This document shows positions 16,927-26,587 of a stretch of DNA of 58,774 nucleotides, in pieces. Positions within the stretch are counted from its first letter, which is position 1. Every line of letters begins with the position of its first letter. The translations under genes were made by a program, and so were the position numbers. A model generated the notes under the pieces. That model was given only the letters and a program-made list of their open reading frames with translations. It ran no database searches and was not told the origin of the DNA. The stretch is from Lachnospiraceae bacterium (GTDB taxonomy: Bacteria > Bacillota > Clostridia > Lachnospirales > Lachnospiraceae): contig JAFSXN010000028.1 of the NCBI GenBank assembly GCA_017444015.1, positions 1 through 58,774 of the forward strand. The letters are read 5' to 3'.

Positions 16927-16956
16927 TTGACTTTGAACTGGAGTTTGGTGTATATT
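16927..16956 (+). promoter_or_regulatory. Promoter of topA
   Basis: TTGACT, an 18-base spacer and TATATT in the 117-base gap after dprA, about 40 bases before the topA start. Confidence 0.55.
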
Positions 16957-16994
16957 GATTCTCGATTTTTGAGGCAGTGGGAGGAGAGTATGCC

Positions 16995-19094
16995 ATGGCA
17001 AAGAATCTGGTTATCGTAGAGTCGCCTGCGAAGGTCAAGACGATCAAGAAGTTTTTAGGCTCCAATTATGAGGTAATGGCAAGCAACGGCCACGTAAGAG
17101 ACCTTCCCAAGAGCCAGCTGGGGTTTGACGCAGAGCATAATTACGAACCGAAATATATAACGATCCGGGGAAAGGGAGAGCTTTTAGCCGCTCTTCGGAA
17201 AGCCGCGAAAAAGGCGGATAAGATCTATCTGGCGACTGACCCGGACCGGGAGGGAGAAGCGATCTCCTGGCATCTTCTGAAGGCCCTGAATTTAGATAAT
17301 AACGATAAGAAGGTAAAACGGATCACCTTTAATGAGATAACGAAGAACGCGGTTCGGGAATCGCTTAAGAACGCCAGAGATATCGACATGGATCTGGTGG
17401 ATGCCCAGCAGGCCAGAAGGATGCTTGACCGGATGGTGGGCTATCGGATCTCTCCGGTCCTCTGGGCTAAGGTCAAGAGAGGCTTAAGCGCCGGAAGAGT
17501 CCAGTCGGCCGCTTTGAAGCTGATCTGTGACAGAGAGGCGGAGATCGATGCCTTTCTGCCGCAGGAGTACTGGACGTTGGATGCGGTATTAAAGGTCAGG
17601 GGAGAAAAGAAGCCTTTAATCGCTCACTATTACGGAAAGAAGGATAAGAAGGCAGAGATCGGCTCCGTAGAGGAGATCGAAGCGATTAAGAAGGAGCTTT
17701 CGGATACCGCCTTTTCGGTGGAGGACGTAAAGAAAGGCGAAAAGAAGAAAAAGCCGCCGCTTCCCTTTACGACCTCTACGCTTCAGCAGGAGGCCAGTAA
17801 AACCCTGAACTTTTCGACGCAGAAGACCATGCGGATCGCCCAGCAGCTTTACGAGGGCGTGGATATCAAAGGCGAGGGGACCGTCGGTGTCATTACCTAT
17901 CTTCGTACGGATTCCACCAGAGTCGCGAAGGAAGCGGAGGTCTCCGCCGCGGAATATATCCGGGAGAACTACGGAGAGGATTACGTCGGCTCCGAGACAA
18001 AGCCCTCCGCGGCCAAGGAAGCAAAGAAGATCCAGGATGCGCACGAAGCGATCCGTCCGACGGATATCGCCAGAACGCCGGTGTTGATAAAGGAATCCCT
18101 TTCCAGGGATCAGCTCAGACTCTATACGCTGATCTGGAGGCGGTTTGCTGCAAGCCAAATGGCCTCCGCCCGCTACGATACGACGCAGGTAAAGATCGAT
18201 GCCGGAGAGCATCGTTTCAACGTCTCCGCATCAAAACTCGTATTTGACGGATTTATGAGTGTTTATATGACGGACGAGGATGAGAAGGGCGACGGAAATG
18301 TTCTGCTTAATGATCTGTCCACTGCTTCGGTCCTGACCCTTGATTCCTTTGACGCAAAGCAGCACTTTACACAGCCTCCCGCCCACTTTACGGAGGCCTC
18401 GCTGGTACGTACGCTGGAGGAGCTTGGGATCGGAAGACCCAGTACCTACGCTCCGACTATTACGACGCTGCTTGGACGGAGATATATCGCAAAGGAAAAT
18501 AAAAATATCTTTGTGACGGAGCTGGGAGAGGCGGTCAACAAGATCATGAAAAGCTCCTTCTCCAGTATCATCGACAAGGACTTTACGGCAAATATGGAGA
18601 TTCTACTGGACAATGTCGAGGAGGGAAGCGTCAACTGGAGAACGATCATTGAGAATTTCTATCCGGATCTGGAGGAAGCGGTAAAGATCGCGGAAAAGGA
18701 GCTGGAAAAGATCGAGGTTCGGGACGAGGAGAGCGATGTCGTCTGCGAGGAATGCGGACGGAAGATGGTGATCAAATACGGGCCCCATGGAAAGTTTCTC
18801 GCCTGCCCAGGCTTCCCGGAGTGTCGGAATACAAAGCCGTATCTTGAAAAGATCGGGGTGACCTGTCCGAAATGCGGCGGGGAACTGGTGATCCGAAAGA
18901 CCAAGAAGGGTAGACGCTTCTACGGCTGTGAGAACGGGCCGGAGTGCGACTTTATGACCTGGCAGAGACCGACGACTGTGAAATGTGAAAAGTGCGGCGG
19001 CCTGATGTTAGAGAAGGGCAATAAGCTCCAGTGCATGGATCCGGAATGCGGAAATATCATAGAGAAACCGGAGAAGATAGCGGAAGCGGGGTAA
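16995..19094 (+). CDS. topA: DNA topoisomerase I (type IA)
   Basis: A 699-residue enzyme that relaxes negative supercoils. The TOPRIM domain (residues 1 to about 115: NLVIVESPAKVKTIKKFLG, ATDPDREGEAISWHL) is followed by the four-part core with the active-site Tyr at about 302 (VGVITYLRTDSTR) and GIGRPSTYAPTI. Three C-terminal four-cysteine zinc ribbons follow (CEECGRKM, CPKCGGEL, CEKCGGLM). The start chosen is the ATG in GCCATGGCAAAG, nine bases after GGGAGGAG; the upstream in-frame GTG would lie before that site. Full length and intact. Confidence 0.97.
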   Translation: MAKNLVIVESPAKVKTIKKFLGSNYEVMASNGHVRDLPKSQLGFDAEHNYEPKYITIRGKGELLAALRKAAKKADKIYLATDPDREGEAISWHLLKALNLDNNDKKVKRITFNEITKNAVRESLKNARDIDMDLVDAQQARRMLDRMVGYRISPVLWAKVKRGLSAGRVQSAALKLICDREAEIDAFLPQEYWTLDAVLKVRGEKKPLIAHYYGKKDKKAEIGSVEEIEAIKKELSDTAFSVEDVKKGEKKKKPPLPFTTSTLQQEASKTLNFSTQKTMRIAQQLYEGVDIKGEGTVGVITYLRTDSTRVAKEAEVSAAEYIRENYGEDYVGSETKPSAAKEAKKIQDAHEAIRPTDIARTPVLIKESLSRDQLRLYTLIWRRFAASQMASARYDTTQVKIDAGEHRFNVSASKLVFDGFMSVYMTDEDEKGDGNVLLNDLSTASVLTLDSFDAKQHFTQPPAHFTEASLVRTLEELGIGRPSTYAPTITTLLGRRYIAKENKNIFVTELGEAVNKIMKSSFSSIIDKDFTANMEILLDNVEEGSVNWRTIIENFYPDLEEAVKIAEKELEKIEVRDEESDVVCEECGRKMVIKYGPHGKFLACPGFPECRNTKPYLEKIGVTCPKCGGELVIRKTKKGRRFYGCENGPECDFMTWQRPTTVKCEKCGGLMLEKGNKLQCMDPECGNIIEKPEKIAEAG

Positions 19095-19162
19095 GGCTGT
19101 TTCATTTGTCATAGTTGTTTGACAATTCGGGATTTTTCGGGATTTTTCCTGCTGATAACTGT

Positions 19163-19199
19163 AAATTCTGTTGAATTTTTTGACTATTAAAGGTATAAT
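19163..19199 (+). promoter_or_regulatory. codY promoter with overlapping palindrome
   Basis: TTGAAT (19171), a 17-base spacer and TATAAT (19194). AAATTC-TGTT-GAATTT, a perfect inverted repeat at 19163-19178, overlaps the -35 element and could be an operator. It is not a good CodY consensus box. Confidence 0.6.
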
Positions 19200-19272
19200 T
19201 AGTCTGTTAGGCTGCGTATGACCGGGCAGAGACGAAAGACAGGGGTTTGCGCGCCGGGAAGAAGTGTATGAT

Positions 19273-20058
19273 ATGAGCAGCCTGCAGCTACTTGATAAAA
19301 CGCGGAAGCTGAATAAACTCCTGCATAATAATAATTCCAGCAAGTTCGTGTTTAATGATATCTGCGGGGTGCTGAAGGATATCCTTCGTTCAAACGTTCT
19401 TGTGATCAGCAGGAAGGGAAAGCTGTTAGGACTCGGTGTACGCAGTGATGTGGAGCAGCTTTCCGATCTGTTAAAATACAGGATCGGTGAGTTTATCAAC
19501 GAGGATCTGAACGGGCGGCTGCTTGGGATCCTTTCGACAAAGGAAAACGTCAATCTGATCACGCTTGGCTTTGCCAGAGAGGAATCGGAACGGTTTCAGG
19601 CTCTGATCACTCCGATCGATATCGCCGGAGAACGGCTCGGAACTCTGCTTTTTTATAATGAGGATATTAAGAATCCTTACGATATTGACGATATAATATT
19701 ATGTGAATATGGTTCTACGGTCGTAGGCCTTGAGATGATCCGGGCGGTAACGGACGAGAACGCGGAGGAGCTGCGAAGGCTCAAGGATGTTCAGGCGGCT
19801 CTCGGAACGATGAGTCAGACCGAGGAGGAGGCGATCTGCCATATCTTTGATGAGTTAAACGGTATGGAGGGGATCTTAGTTGCCAGTAAGATCGCCGACC
19901 GTGTCGGGATAACGAGATCTGTGATCGTGAACGCTCTGAGGAAGTTCGAGAGCGCGGGCGTGATAGAGTCCCGCTCCTCGGGGATGAAGGGGACCTATAT
20001 CAAGGTCCTGAATCCGGTCGTATTCGAGGAGATCGAGCGGATCAAACGAAAAAAATAG
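19273..20058 (+). CDS. codY: GTP-sensing global transcriptional regulator CodY
   Basis: A 261-residue protein. The N-terminal GAF domain binds branched-chain amino acids; it begins LLDKTRKLNKLLHNNNSSK, close to other CodY proteins. The C-terminal winged helix-turn-helix (SKIADRVGITRSVIVNALRK, ESRSSGMKGTYIKV) binds DNA. CodY represses or activates nutrient-limitation genes and, in many Firmicutes, motility. Start: ATG at 19273, after GGGAAGAAG; an in-frame GTG nine bases upstream is less likely given the family's usual N-terminus. It ends in its own terminator, so the flagellar cluster that follows is not simply read through from codY. Confidence 0.96.
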   Translation: MSSLQLLDKTRKLNKLLHNNNSSKFVFNDICGVLKDILRSNVLVISRKGKLLGLGVRSDVEQLSDLLKYRIGEFINEDLNGRLLGILSTKENVNLITLGFAREESERFQALITPIDIAGERLGTLLFYNEDIKNPYDIDDIILCEYGSTVVGLEMIRAVTDENAEELRRLKDVQAALGTMSQTEEEAICHIFDELNGMEGILVASKIADRVGITRSVIVNALRKFESAGVIESRSSGMKGTYIKVLNPVVFEEIERIKRKK

Positions 20059-20100
20059 GATAGAACACCTTATGAACGGAATTATAAGGCGCGATGAAAC

Positions 20101-20137
20101 GGATTTTTGGAGCGGTAACGAAAAAGTCCTTTTTTTT
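20101..20137 (+). terminator. codY terminator
   Basis: GGATTTTT pairs with AAAAAGTCC (one bulged base), followed directly by eight T. It separates codY from the flagellar cluster. Confidence 0.65.
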
Positions 20138-20158
20138 ATGTAAACTATGAAAATAACC

Positions 20159-20186
20159 TTGTTTTTTAACCCAAATTCATTATAAT
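20159..20186 (+). promoter_or_regulatory. Main promoter of the fla/che cluster
   Basis: TTGTTT, a 16-base spacer and TATAAT, a vegetative-type promoter. Transcription would begin near 20193, leaving a very short leader of about 14 bases before the flgB ATG. Confidence 0.7.
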
Positions 20187-20206
20187 AGAGAAGGGTGGTG
20201 AGTAAA

Positions 20207-20608
20207 ATGATTAATTCTGATGTATATAATTACATCAACGTGCTTGATAAGGCTGCGGATGGGGCGTGGCTGCGCAATCAGGCGATCGCGCATAATATCG
20301 CCAATGCCGATACGCCGGGGTATAAGCGTCAGGATGTCTCCTTTGAGGAGGAGCTGAAGCATGCTCTGAAGGCCAGCAGGTACGTGTCTTTGGATACGAA
20401 AGTAGATAACATCAATAAGGATGGTCTGTCTAAAATCAATCCCAGAACCTATTCGGACTACAGAGGTTATTCGTACCGTATTGACGGCAATAATGTAGAT
20501 ATTGATACCGAAAATGTGGAGCTTGCCTCCAATCAGATCACGTATAACGCGATCACCCAGAGTATTAATAATCAGTTCTCCAATATCAAGGCTGTATTGG
20601 GTAAATAG
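20207..20608 (+). CDS. flgB: Flagellar basal-body rod protein FlgB
   Basis: A 133-residue rod protein of the proximal flagellar axis. The N-terminal axial helix contains the family motif HNIANADTPGYKRQDVSFEE, and the C-terminus (NQITYNAITQSINNQFSNI) forms the matching helix. It is first in the cluster, exported by the flagellar type III system. Start: ATG 20207 after GGTGGTGAG; the in-frame GTG at 20195 would sit almost at the 5' end of the transcript. Confidence 0.95.
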   Translation: MINSDVYNYINVLDKAADGAWLRNQAIAHNIANADTPGYKRQDVSFEEELKHALKASRYVSLDTKVDNINKDGLSKINPRTYSDYRGYSYRIDGNNVDIDTENVELASNQITYNAITQSINNQFSNIKAVLGK

Positions 20609-20705
20609 TAAGATATTGTACAGGGAACGAATTTATTTGTTTACGCAGGCTAACTGATGAGATACAGGAATCGGTTTCAGCCTTTTTCGGCGGAAAGGAT
20701 GGACT

Positions 20706-21152
20706 ATGAGTATTTTTAAGACCTTTGGGGTAAACGCTTCGGGAATGACCGCGCAGCGTTACCGTATGGATATTATTTCACAGAATGTGGCGAATGCCAA
20801 TACGACCAGAACAGAGGACGGAGACCCCTACGTGCGAAAGGTCGTACGGTTTACCGAAAAGACGACGGATCCGACGAGCTTCGGAACGATTTTTCGAAAA
20901 ACCAGAGGAATGGATGTTGGGGATGGCGTTAAGGTGACCGGTGTTTACGATGATCAGGTCAACGAAATGAAGCGGGTTTACGATCCTTCGCACCCGGATG
21001 CCGATGAGGACGGCTATGTCTGGTATCCGAATGTCAATATCGTTACGGAAATGACGGATCTGATCGACGCGACGAGAGGCTATCAGGCAAATGCTACGGC
21101 CTTTAACGCTTCGAAGTCCATCGCGACAACGGGTCTTTCGATCGGAAGATAA
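20706..21152 (+). CDS. flgC: Flagellar basal-body rod protein FlgC
   Basis: A 148-residue rod protein. The N-terminal motif is SQNVANANTTRTEDGDPYVRK, and the C-terminus NIVTEMTDLIDATRGYQANA forms the axial coiled coil. It has a GGAAAGGAT site. The 97-base gap from flgB holds no gene. Confidence 0.96.
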   Translation: MSIFKTFGVNASGMTAQRYRMDIISQNVANANTTRTEDGDPYVRKVVRFTEKTTDPTSFGTIFRKTRGMDVGDGVKVTGVYDDQVNEMKRVYDPSHPDADEDGYVWYPNVNIVTEMTDLIDATRGYQANATAFNASKSIATTGLSIGR

Positions 21153-21193
21153 GCGTAAGGAAGCGTAAACTGTAAAAAGAAACCGGTGAACGA

Positions 21194-21242
21194 AAACGGT
21201 AAACGGAAAACGGAAAACGGAAAACGGAAAACGGTAAACGGG
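21194..21242 (+). repeat. Seven-copy heptanucleotide repeat before fliE
   Basis: Seven tandem units of AAACGGA (the first and sixth end in T, the last in G) fill the flgC-fliE gap and end 11 bases before the fliE ATG. The copy number could change by slippage. Confidence 0.9.
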
Positions 21243-21253
21243 GGATATAAGGT

Positions 21254-21568
21254 ATGGAGATTTCCAATTTTTTAAATATCAGCTCGCCGGTCATCGCGAA
21301 TGCGGCGGCGAATTCTTCTACGGCAAAGCCCGTGGCGGATGAGGGCTTTTCTTCGATGTTAAAGACCGCTATGAGCAATTTACAGGATACCAACGCGCTG
21401 TTACACGACGAAGAGCAGGAGGAGATCAAATTCGCTCTCGGCATATCGGAGAATACCCACGATCTTTCGATTGCTGCCGCCAAGGCTTCTACGGCGTTAA
21501 GCTATACGGTCGCGCTCAGGGATCGCTTCATCGAGGCGTATAAGGAGATCCTCCAGATCCAGGTATAG
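21254..21568 (+). CDS. fliE: Flagellar hook-basal body complex protein FliE
   Basis: A 104-residue protein that joins the MS ring to the rod. The C-terminal half carries the family pattern (DTNALLHDEEQEEIKFALG, LSIAAAKASTALSYTVALRD). It lies between flgC and fliF as usual. The ribosome binding site (GGGGGATATAAGG) abuts a heptanucleotide repeat, which is odd. Confidence 0.95.
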   Translation: MEISNFLNISSPVIANAAANSSTAKPVADEGFSSMLKTAMSNLQDTNALLHDEEQEEIKFALGISENTHDLSIAAAKASTALSYTVALRDRFIEAYKEILQIQV

Positions 21569-21648
21569 TATCGCAGACGACGAAGTAACTGGTCAGATAA
21601 TAGAGCTCTGGACAGTTACGCTTGTGGTTCGATCAAAGGAGATAAGAA

Positions 21649-23265
21649 TTGGCTGACAGAATCAGAGAGATACCACAGCGGATTCTTGCGTGGTGGAATA
21701 AATTTACATCGAAGCAGAAGACGGCGATCATCAGCGTGACGTTAGGTGTGATCCTTGCGCTTGTGATCCTCGGAACGATCCTTACGAGACCGCAGTATGT
21801 GACACTTGTTACCTGCGAATCCACCAAGGACGCGTCGGAGATCATCGATCTTCTGACAGAGAATGCCATCGAATATCAGGTCACGGATGACGGACTGATC
21901 ATTTCCGTCCGGAAAGAAAGCCTTTCTACGGCGACTCTGCTCCTGGGAGCAAACGGAATCCCGGCCGACAGCTATTCTCTGGAAACGGCTCTGTCCGGAG
22001 GCTTTTCCACGACGGAATCGGATAAGCAGAAGACCTACAAGCTGTACCGGGAGAAGCGGTTAGAGGAGATCATGAAATCGGTTCCCGCCGTGGAGGCTGC
22101 CTATGTAACGCTCTCGATCCCGGATGACGATGGAACTTTGCTTGCCCAGAAGGAGGAGAGCTACGCCAGCGTCGTACTCGATCTGAACGAAGAGCTTGGA
22201 AACGGCGTAGCGGAGAATTTCGCGAAAAATATCGCGACCGCCCTGGGAAATAAGACGACGGAAAATATCACGATCATCGATTCCAACGGAAATCTGCTGT
22301 TTTCGGGAGCGGATGCCGTAAGCTCCAATAATACGATAAACGCGACGACCCAGATCCAGTTAAAGACGGAGGCGGAACGGGTCTTAAAGCAGGAGGTCAT
22401 TCAGGTACTGCTTGGCTCCAATCTCTATGAGGATGTCAAGGTAGCGACAAATCTGAGTATGGATTTCTCGTCCAGGAAGGAGACCTCCCATACCTATACA
22501 CAGGCGGATGAGAACGGAACGAACGTCGTATCCCATACCAGCTCCTACGAAGCGGAGGGCGAGGGAGATGTCAGCGGCGTTCCCGGCACCTATACGAATA
22601 CGCAGAATAATTTGGATACCTACGTGATCGAAAACGGCGGCGGCTCGTCGTATTCCGTAGCGGAAGAGACCAGCGACTATCTGCCGGGAGAAAAGATCGT
22701 GGACAAAGATACGCCCCCCGGAGTCATTGATTACGGCGCTTCCTCGATTGCCGTTACCGCCTCGCATTATGTGATCTACAAGGAAAATGAGCTGAAAAAT
22801 CAAGGCTTGCTTGACGGGATAACCTTCGACGAGTTCATAGCGGAAAATTCGGAAATGGTCCGAAAGACGGTGGATGAGGATATGGTAACGCTTGTGGCGA
22901 ACGCCACCGGGATCCCGACCGCGAATATTTCGATCATTGCCTATGATGTGCCGATCTTCCAGGCCTCGGAGGGGTTAGCCGTGGATGCCGCGGATATAGC
23001 TCAGATCATTCTGATCATCCTGATCCTTGCGCTGCTTGGCTTCGTTGTATTTACAAGCCTTAGGAGAGAGAAGGAAGAGGTCGAGGAGGAAGAGGAGCTT
23101 TCCGTTGAGGAAATGCTGGAATCTACTGAAGAAAATATGAATATCGAGGATATCGAGGTAGAGACGAAATCCGAGGTACGTTTGATGGTAGAAAAATTTG
23201 TAGACGACAATCCCGACGCGGCGGCGGCGCTGCTGCGGAATTGGCTGAACGAGGAGTGGGGGTAG
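21649..23265 (+). CDS. fliF: Flagellar MS-ring protein FliF
   Basis: A 538-residue inner-membrane ring protein. One membrane helix near residues 25-45 and a second near 440-465 flank ring-building motifs (YKLYREKRLEEIMKSVPAV, APVEAAYVTLSIP-type region). The C-terminal tail (PDAAAALLRNWLNEEW) is the FliG-binding helix. It starts with TTG, supported by AAAGGAG nine bases upstream and by the usual N-terminal length. Confidence 0.97.
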   Translation: MADRIREIPQRILAWWNKFTSKQKTAIISVTLGVILALVILGTILTRPQYVTLVTCESTKDASEIIDLLTENAIEYQVTDDGLIISVRKESLSTATLLLGANGIPADSYSLETALSGGFSTTESDKQKTYKLYREKRLEEIMKSVPAVEAAYVTLSIPDDDGTLLAQKEESYASVVLDLNEELGNGVAENFAKNIATALGNKTTENITIIDSNGNLLFSGADAVSSNNTINATTQIQLKTEAERVLKQEVIQVLLGSNLYEDVKVATNLSMDFSSRKETSHTYTQADENGTNVVSHTSSYEAEGEGDVSGVPGTYTNTQNNLDTYVIENGGGSSYSVAEETSDYLPGEKIVDKDTPPGVIDYGASSIAVTASHYVIYKENELKNQGLLDGITFDEFIAENSEMVRKTVDEDMVTLVANATGIPTANISIIAYDVPIFQASEGLAVDAADIAQIILIILILALLGFVVFTSLRREKEEVEEEEELSVEEMLESTEENMNIEDIEVETKSEVRLMVEKFVDDNPDAAAALLRNWLNEEWG

Positions 23266-23273
23266 GATAAAAA

Positions 23274-24302
23274 ATGCCTATGCAACCGCCGCAGCAGGCA
23301 AATGACATGATTTCCGGTCTTCAGAAAAGCGCGATCTTACTCATTGCGCTGGGACCGGAGAGATCCGCTATGATCTTTAAATACCTCAAGGAAGAGGAGA
23401 TCGAAGAGCTGACGCTTGAGATCGCAAATACAAGGAGTATAACGCCCCAGGTCAAGGAGCAGGTCATTGAGGAATTCTATCAGGTCTGCCTGGCTCAGCA
23501 GTATATCGCTGAGGGCGGTATCGGATACGCAAAGGAGCTTCTGGAAAAGGCCTTAGGGGCTGAGAAGGCTCTGGATGTCATCGGTAAGCTGACAGCCTCC
23601 TTACAGGTCAAGCCCTTTGAATTCATTCGAAAAACAGAAGCGTCTCAGGTGCTCAACTTTATACAGGATGAGCATCCGCAGACGATTGCGCTTATTTTGT
23701 CCTATTTGAATCCGTCCCAGGCGGCACTCATCATTTCCGCGCTTCCGCCGGACAGACAGTCGGATGTCGCGAAGCGTATCGCGATGATGGACCGGACCTC
23801 GCCGGATGTTATCAAGGATGTGGAGAAGATCCTGGAGACCAAGCTCTCCAGCCTCGTGAATCAGGATTATACGATTATCGGCGGCGTCGATTCCGTTGTC
23901 GAAATCTTAAATACCGTCGACCGGAGTACAGAAAAGCATATCATGGAGACCCTCGAGATTGACGAGCCGGAGCTTGCGGACGAGATCCGGAAGAAGATGT
24001 TCGTATTCGAGGATATTCTGCTGCTTGATGACAGATCGATCCAGAGAGTACTGAGAGAGGTCGACAACAGTGATCTGGCGGTTGCGCTGAAGGGCGCTAA
24101 CGAGCAGGTACAGTCCGCGATCTTTAATAACCTTTCCAAGCGTCTCGCCGTGATGATCAAGGAGGATATGGAATTTATGGGTCCTGTCCGTATGAAGGAT
24201 GTAGAAGAGGCGCAGCAGAAGATCGTTAATATCATCCGGAGACTTGAGGATTCGTCTGAGATCGTTATATCCCGAGGCGGAGGTGACGAGATCGTTGTCT
24301 AG
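23274..24302 (+). CDS. fliG: Flagellar motor switch protein FliG
   Basis: A 342-residue rotor protein that contacts the stator and transmits switching. N-terminal FliF-binding part (QKSAILLIALGPERSAMIFK), middle EHPQTIALILSYLNPSQAA motif and C-terminal torque domain with the charged ridge (VFEDILLLDDRSIQRVLREV). Standard length; starts eight bases after fliF. Confidence 0.97.
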   Translation: MPMQPPQQANDMISGLQKSAILLIALGPERSAMIFKYLKEEEIEELTLEIANTRSITPQVKEQVIEEFYQVCLAQQYIAEGGIGYAKELLEKALGAEKALDVIGKLTASLQVKPFEFIRKTEASQVLNFIQDEHPQTIALILSYLNPSQAALIISALPPDRQSDVAKRIAMMDRTSPDVIKDVEKILETKLSSLVNQDYTIIGGVDSVVEILNTVDRSTEKHIMETLEIDEPELADEIRKKMFVFEDILLLDDRSIQRVLREVDNSDLAVALKGANEQVQSAIFNNLSKRLAVMIKEDMEFMGPVRMKDVEEAQQKIVNIIRRLEDSSEIVISRGGGDEIVV

Positions 24303-25173
24303 CGGAAATCTCTTTAAGTCCAGCCACTATACGGTAAAACAAGAAGAAACCCGGGTGATCGATTCCAATGAACTGATCGCCGACCGCATGCGCCTGCTTT
24401 CGGAACTCATGGAGATGGACGGAAACAAGGACTTCGCGGATGATTTTTCCGTAGGGCTTGACGCGGAGCAGGTCGAAGCTCTGTTAGGTGATACGGAGGA
24501 GGAAGAAGAGGGCGAAAGCGGTAATGTGATCCATCCTGCGCAGCCCGAGGTCGATATCGAGGCAATTACGGCGGAAGCCAGAGCAGAGGCGGAGCGGATC
24601 TTAGATGAGGCCGGAGCGGAGGCCCGGAGACTGGTCGATGAGGCAAACGGCGAAGCGGAGTCGATCCGACAGAGCGCCAGAGAACAGGGTTGGCAGGAGG
24701 GCTTTGAGGCAGGAACGAAACAGGCCGAGGAAGAATACGCCGTAAAAGAACAGGAGCTTCTGCAAAAAGAAAAAGCCCTGGAAGAGGAATATCAGAAAAA
24801 ATACGAGGAGATGGAGCAGCAGCTGGTTTCGGAGCTGACCGAGGTCTATGAGCATGTCCTTGGGATCAATCTGTCGGAACAGAGTGATGTCGTCCTGCAT
24901 CTGATGAAGGAAGCGATCAGCAGTATCGAGGGCGGCAGAAACTTTTTTGTTCACGTATCCGCGCAGGACTATGCCTATGTCAGCGCTTACCGGGAAGATA
25001 TTGTCGGCAGTGTCGGCAGCGTAGATTCGGTAGAGATCATTGAGGATATGACATTAAAAGCCTCGGACTGCTTTATCGAATGCGAAAGCGGAATATATGA
25101 ATGCGGACTGGGCACGGAGCTTTCTTTACTGAAGAAAGAGCTGCGCCTTTTATCATATACGAAAAGCCAGTGA
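24295..25173 (+). CDS. fliH: Flagellar export apparatus ATPase regulator FliH
   Basis: About 292 residues. The middle (about 95-180) is a long Ala/Glu/Gln-rich coiled coil and the C-terminal FliH/VATPase-E-like domain binds FliI. I place the start at the TTG at 24295, nine bases after GGAGGTG and overlapping the end of fliG by eight bases; GTG at 24283 sits directly on that site. It holds the export ATPase FliI at the base of the motor. Confidence 0.88.
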   Translation: MSSGNLFKSSHYTVKQEETRVIDSNELIADRMRLLSELMEMDGNKDFADDFSVGLDAEQVEALLGDTEEEEEGESGNVIHPAQPEVDIEAITAEARAEAERILDEAGAEARRLVDEANGEAESIRQSAREQGWQEGFEAGTKQAEEEYAVKEQELLQKEKALEEEYQKKYEEMEQQLVSELTEVYEHVLGINLSEQSDVVLHLMKEAISSIEGGRNFFVHVSAQDYAYVSAYREDIVGSVGSVDSVEIIEDMTLKASDCFIECESGIYECGLGTELSLLKKELRLLSYTKSQ

Positions 25174-25267
25174 TTGGGCAAAAGTACCCGGTCCGCTGCT
25201 TACAGAAGCGCGAGCGGCGGGTTAGATAAAGCCGCGGCAGGGCAGCAATAAAAACGAAGGATAAAGC

Positions 25268-26572
25268 GTGAATACGAACAGTAAATACCGTCATGCGTTA
25301 AATAAAACCTATTTTAAACGTCTGGGCAAGGTAGTGAACGTCGTGGGTCTGACGGTGGAATCGGTCGGCCCGGACGCGAAGCTCAATGACATGTGCCGGA
25401 TCATCATCGATCCGTTAAGCGGGAAATATATCTACGCCGAGGTGGTCGGCTTTCGGAACAACCGGACCCTTTTAATGCCCTATGATGTCACGGAGGGGAT
25501 CGGCTACGGCTGCCTTGTCGAGAATACCGGAGAGCCTCTTTCCGTTAACGTCGGCGAGGGGATGCTGGGGCTTACTCTCGACGGTCTGGGGCGGATGTCT
25601 GACGGAACGTATTTTAACGCGCCGAGGAAATATCCTCTGGACGCTCCTCCGCCGGATCCTATGGCAAGAGAGATAATAAAAGATCCGCTTCCGCTTGGAG
25701 TCAAGGCGGTGGACGGGATTTTGACGGTCGGGAAGGGGCAGCGTATCGGGGTCTTTGCGGGCTCCGGTGTCGGGAAGAGTACGCTGCTTGGGATGTTTGC
25801 GAGAAATACCAAGGCGGATATCAACGTCATCGCTCTGATCGGAGAGAGGGGAAGAGAGGTCCGGGAGTTTATCGAACGGGATATGGGCGAGGAGGGAATG
25901 AAGCGCTCGATCGTCGTCTGCGCGACCTCTGACAAGCCCGCTTTAGTCCGTAAAAAGGCCCCTATGACTGCCACCGCGATCGCTGAGTATTTCAGGGATC
26001 AGGGAAAGGATGTGCTCTTAATGATGGATTCGCTGACTCGTTTTTCTATGGCCCAGCGGGAGATCGGTCTGGCCAGCGGCGAGCCTCCGGTAACCAGGGG
26101 GTATCCGCCGAGTGTCTACGCGGAAATGCCAAAGCTCTTAGAGCGGGCCGGAAATTCGGACAAGGGTTCCATTACCGGTCTGTATACCGTTCTGGTGGAC
26201 GGCGACGATATGAATGAGCCCATCGCGGATCTGGTTCGCGGGATTTTAGACGGGCATATTGTTTTAAACCGGAAGTTAGCGCATAAAAACCACTATCCGG
26301 CCATTGATATTTTACAGAGCATATCGAGGTGTATGAGCCAGGTAGCGACCAGGGAGCATAAGGCGGCTGCCGGAAGGCTGAAAAACGTCTTGGCGACCTA
26401 TAACGAGGCGGAGGATTTGATCAATATTGGCGCCTACAAGGCCGGTTCGAACCCGAATATTGATTTTGCGATCGAAAAGATCGACAAGGTAAACGATTAT
26501 CTCTGTCAGGATGTGGATACAAAATATACGTTTGATAACGAGGTCGAGCTTTTATCAGGGATCTTTGACTGA
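25268..26572 (+). CDS. fliI: Flagellum-specific ATPase FliI
   Basis: A 434-residue homologue of the F1 beta subunit that powers flagellar export. Walker A GSGVGKST near 163-170, ALIGERGREVREFIERD, Walker B VLLMMDSLTRFSMAQREI, and GEPPVTRGYPPSVYAE. Starts with GTG after GAAGGA. The 94-base gap from fliH holds only short GC-rich inverted repeats. Confidence 0.97.
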   Translation: MNTNSKYRHALNKTYFKRLGKVVNVVGLTVESVGPDAKLNDMCRIIIDPLSGKYIYAEVVGFRNNRTLLMPYDVTEGIGYGCLVENTGEPLSVNVGEGMLGLTLDGLGRMSDGTYFNAPRKYPLDAPPPDPMAREIIKDPLPLGVKAVDGILTVGKGQRIGVFAGSGVGKSTLLGMFARNTKADINVIALIGERGREVREFIERDMGEEGMKRSIVVCATSDKPALVRKKAPMTATAIAEYFRDQGKDVLLMMDSLTRFSMAQREIGLASGEPPVTRGYPPSVYAEMPKLLERAGNSDKGSITGLYTVLVDGDDMNEPIADLVRGILDGHIVLNRKLAHKNHYPAIDILQSISRCMSQVATREHKAAAGRLKNVLATYNEAEDLINIGAYKAGSNPNIDFAIEKIDKVNDYLCQDVDTKYTFDNEVELLSGIFD

Positions 26573-26587
26573 GCGGTTAAAATACCT

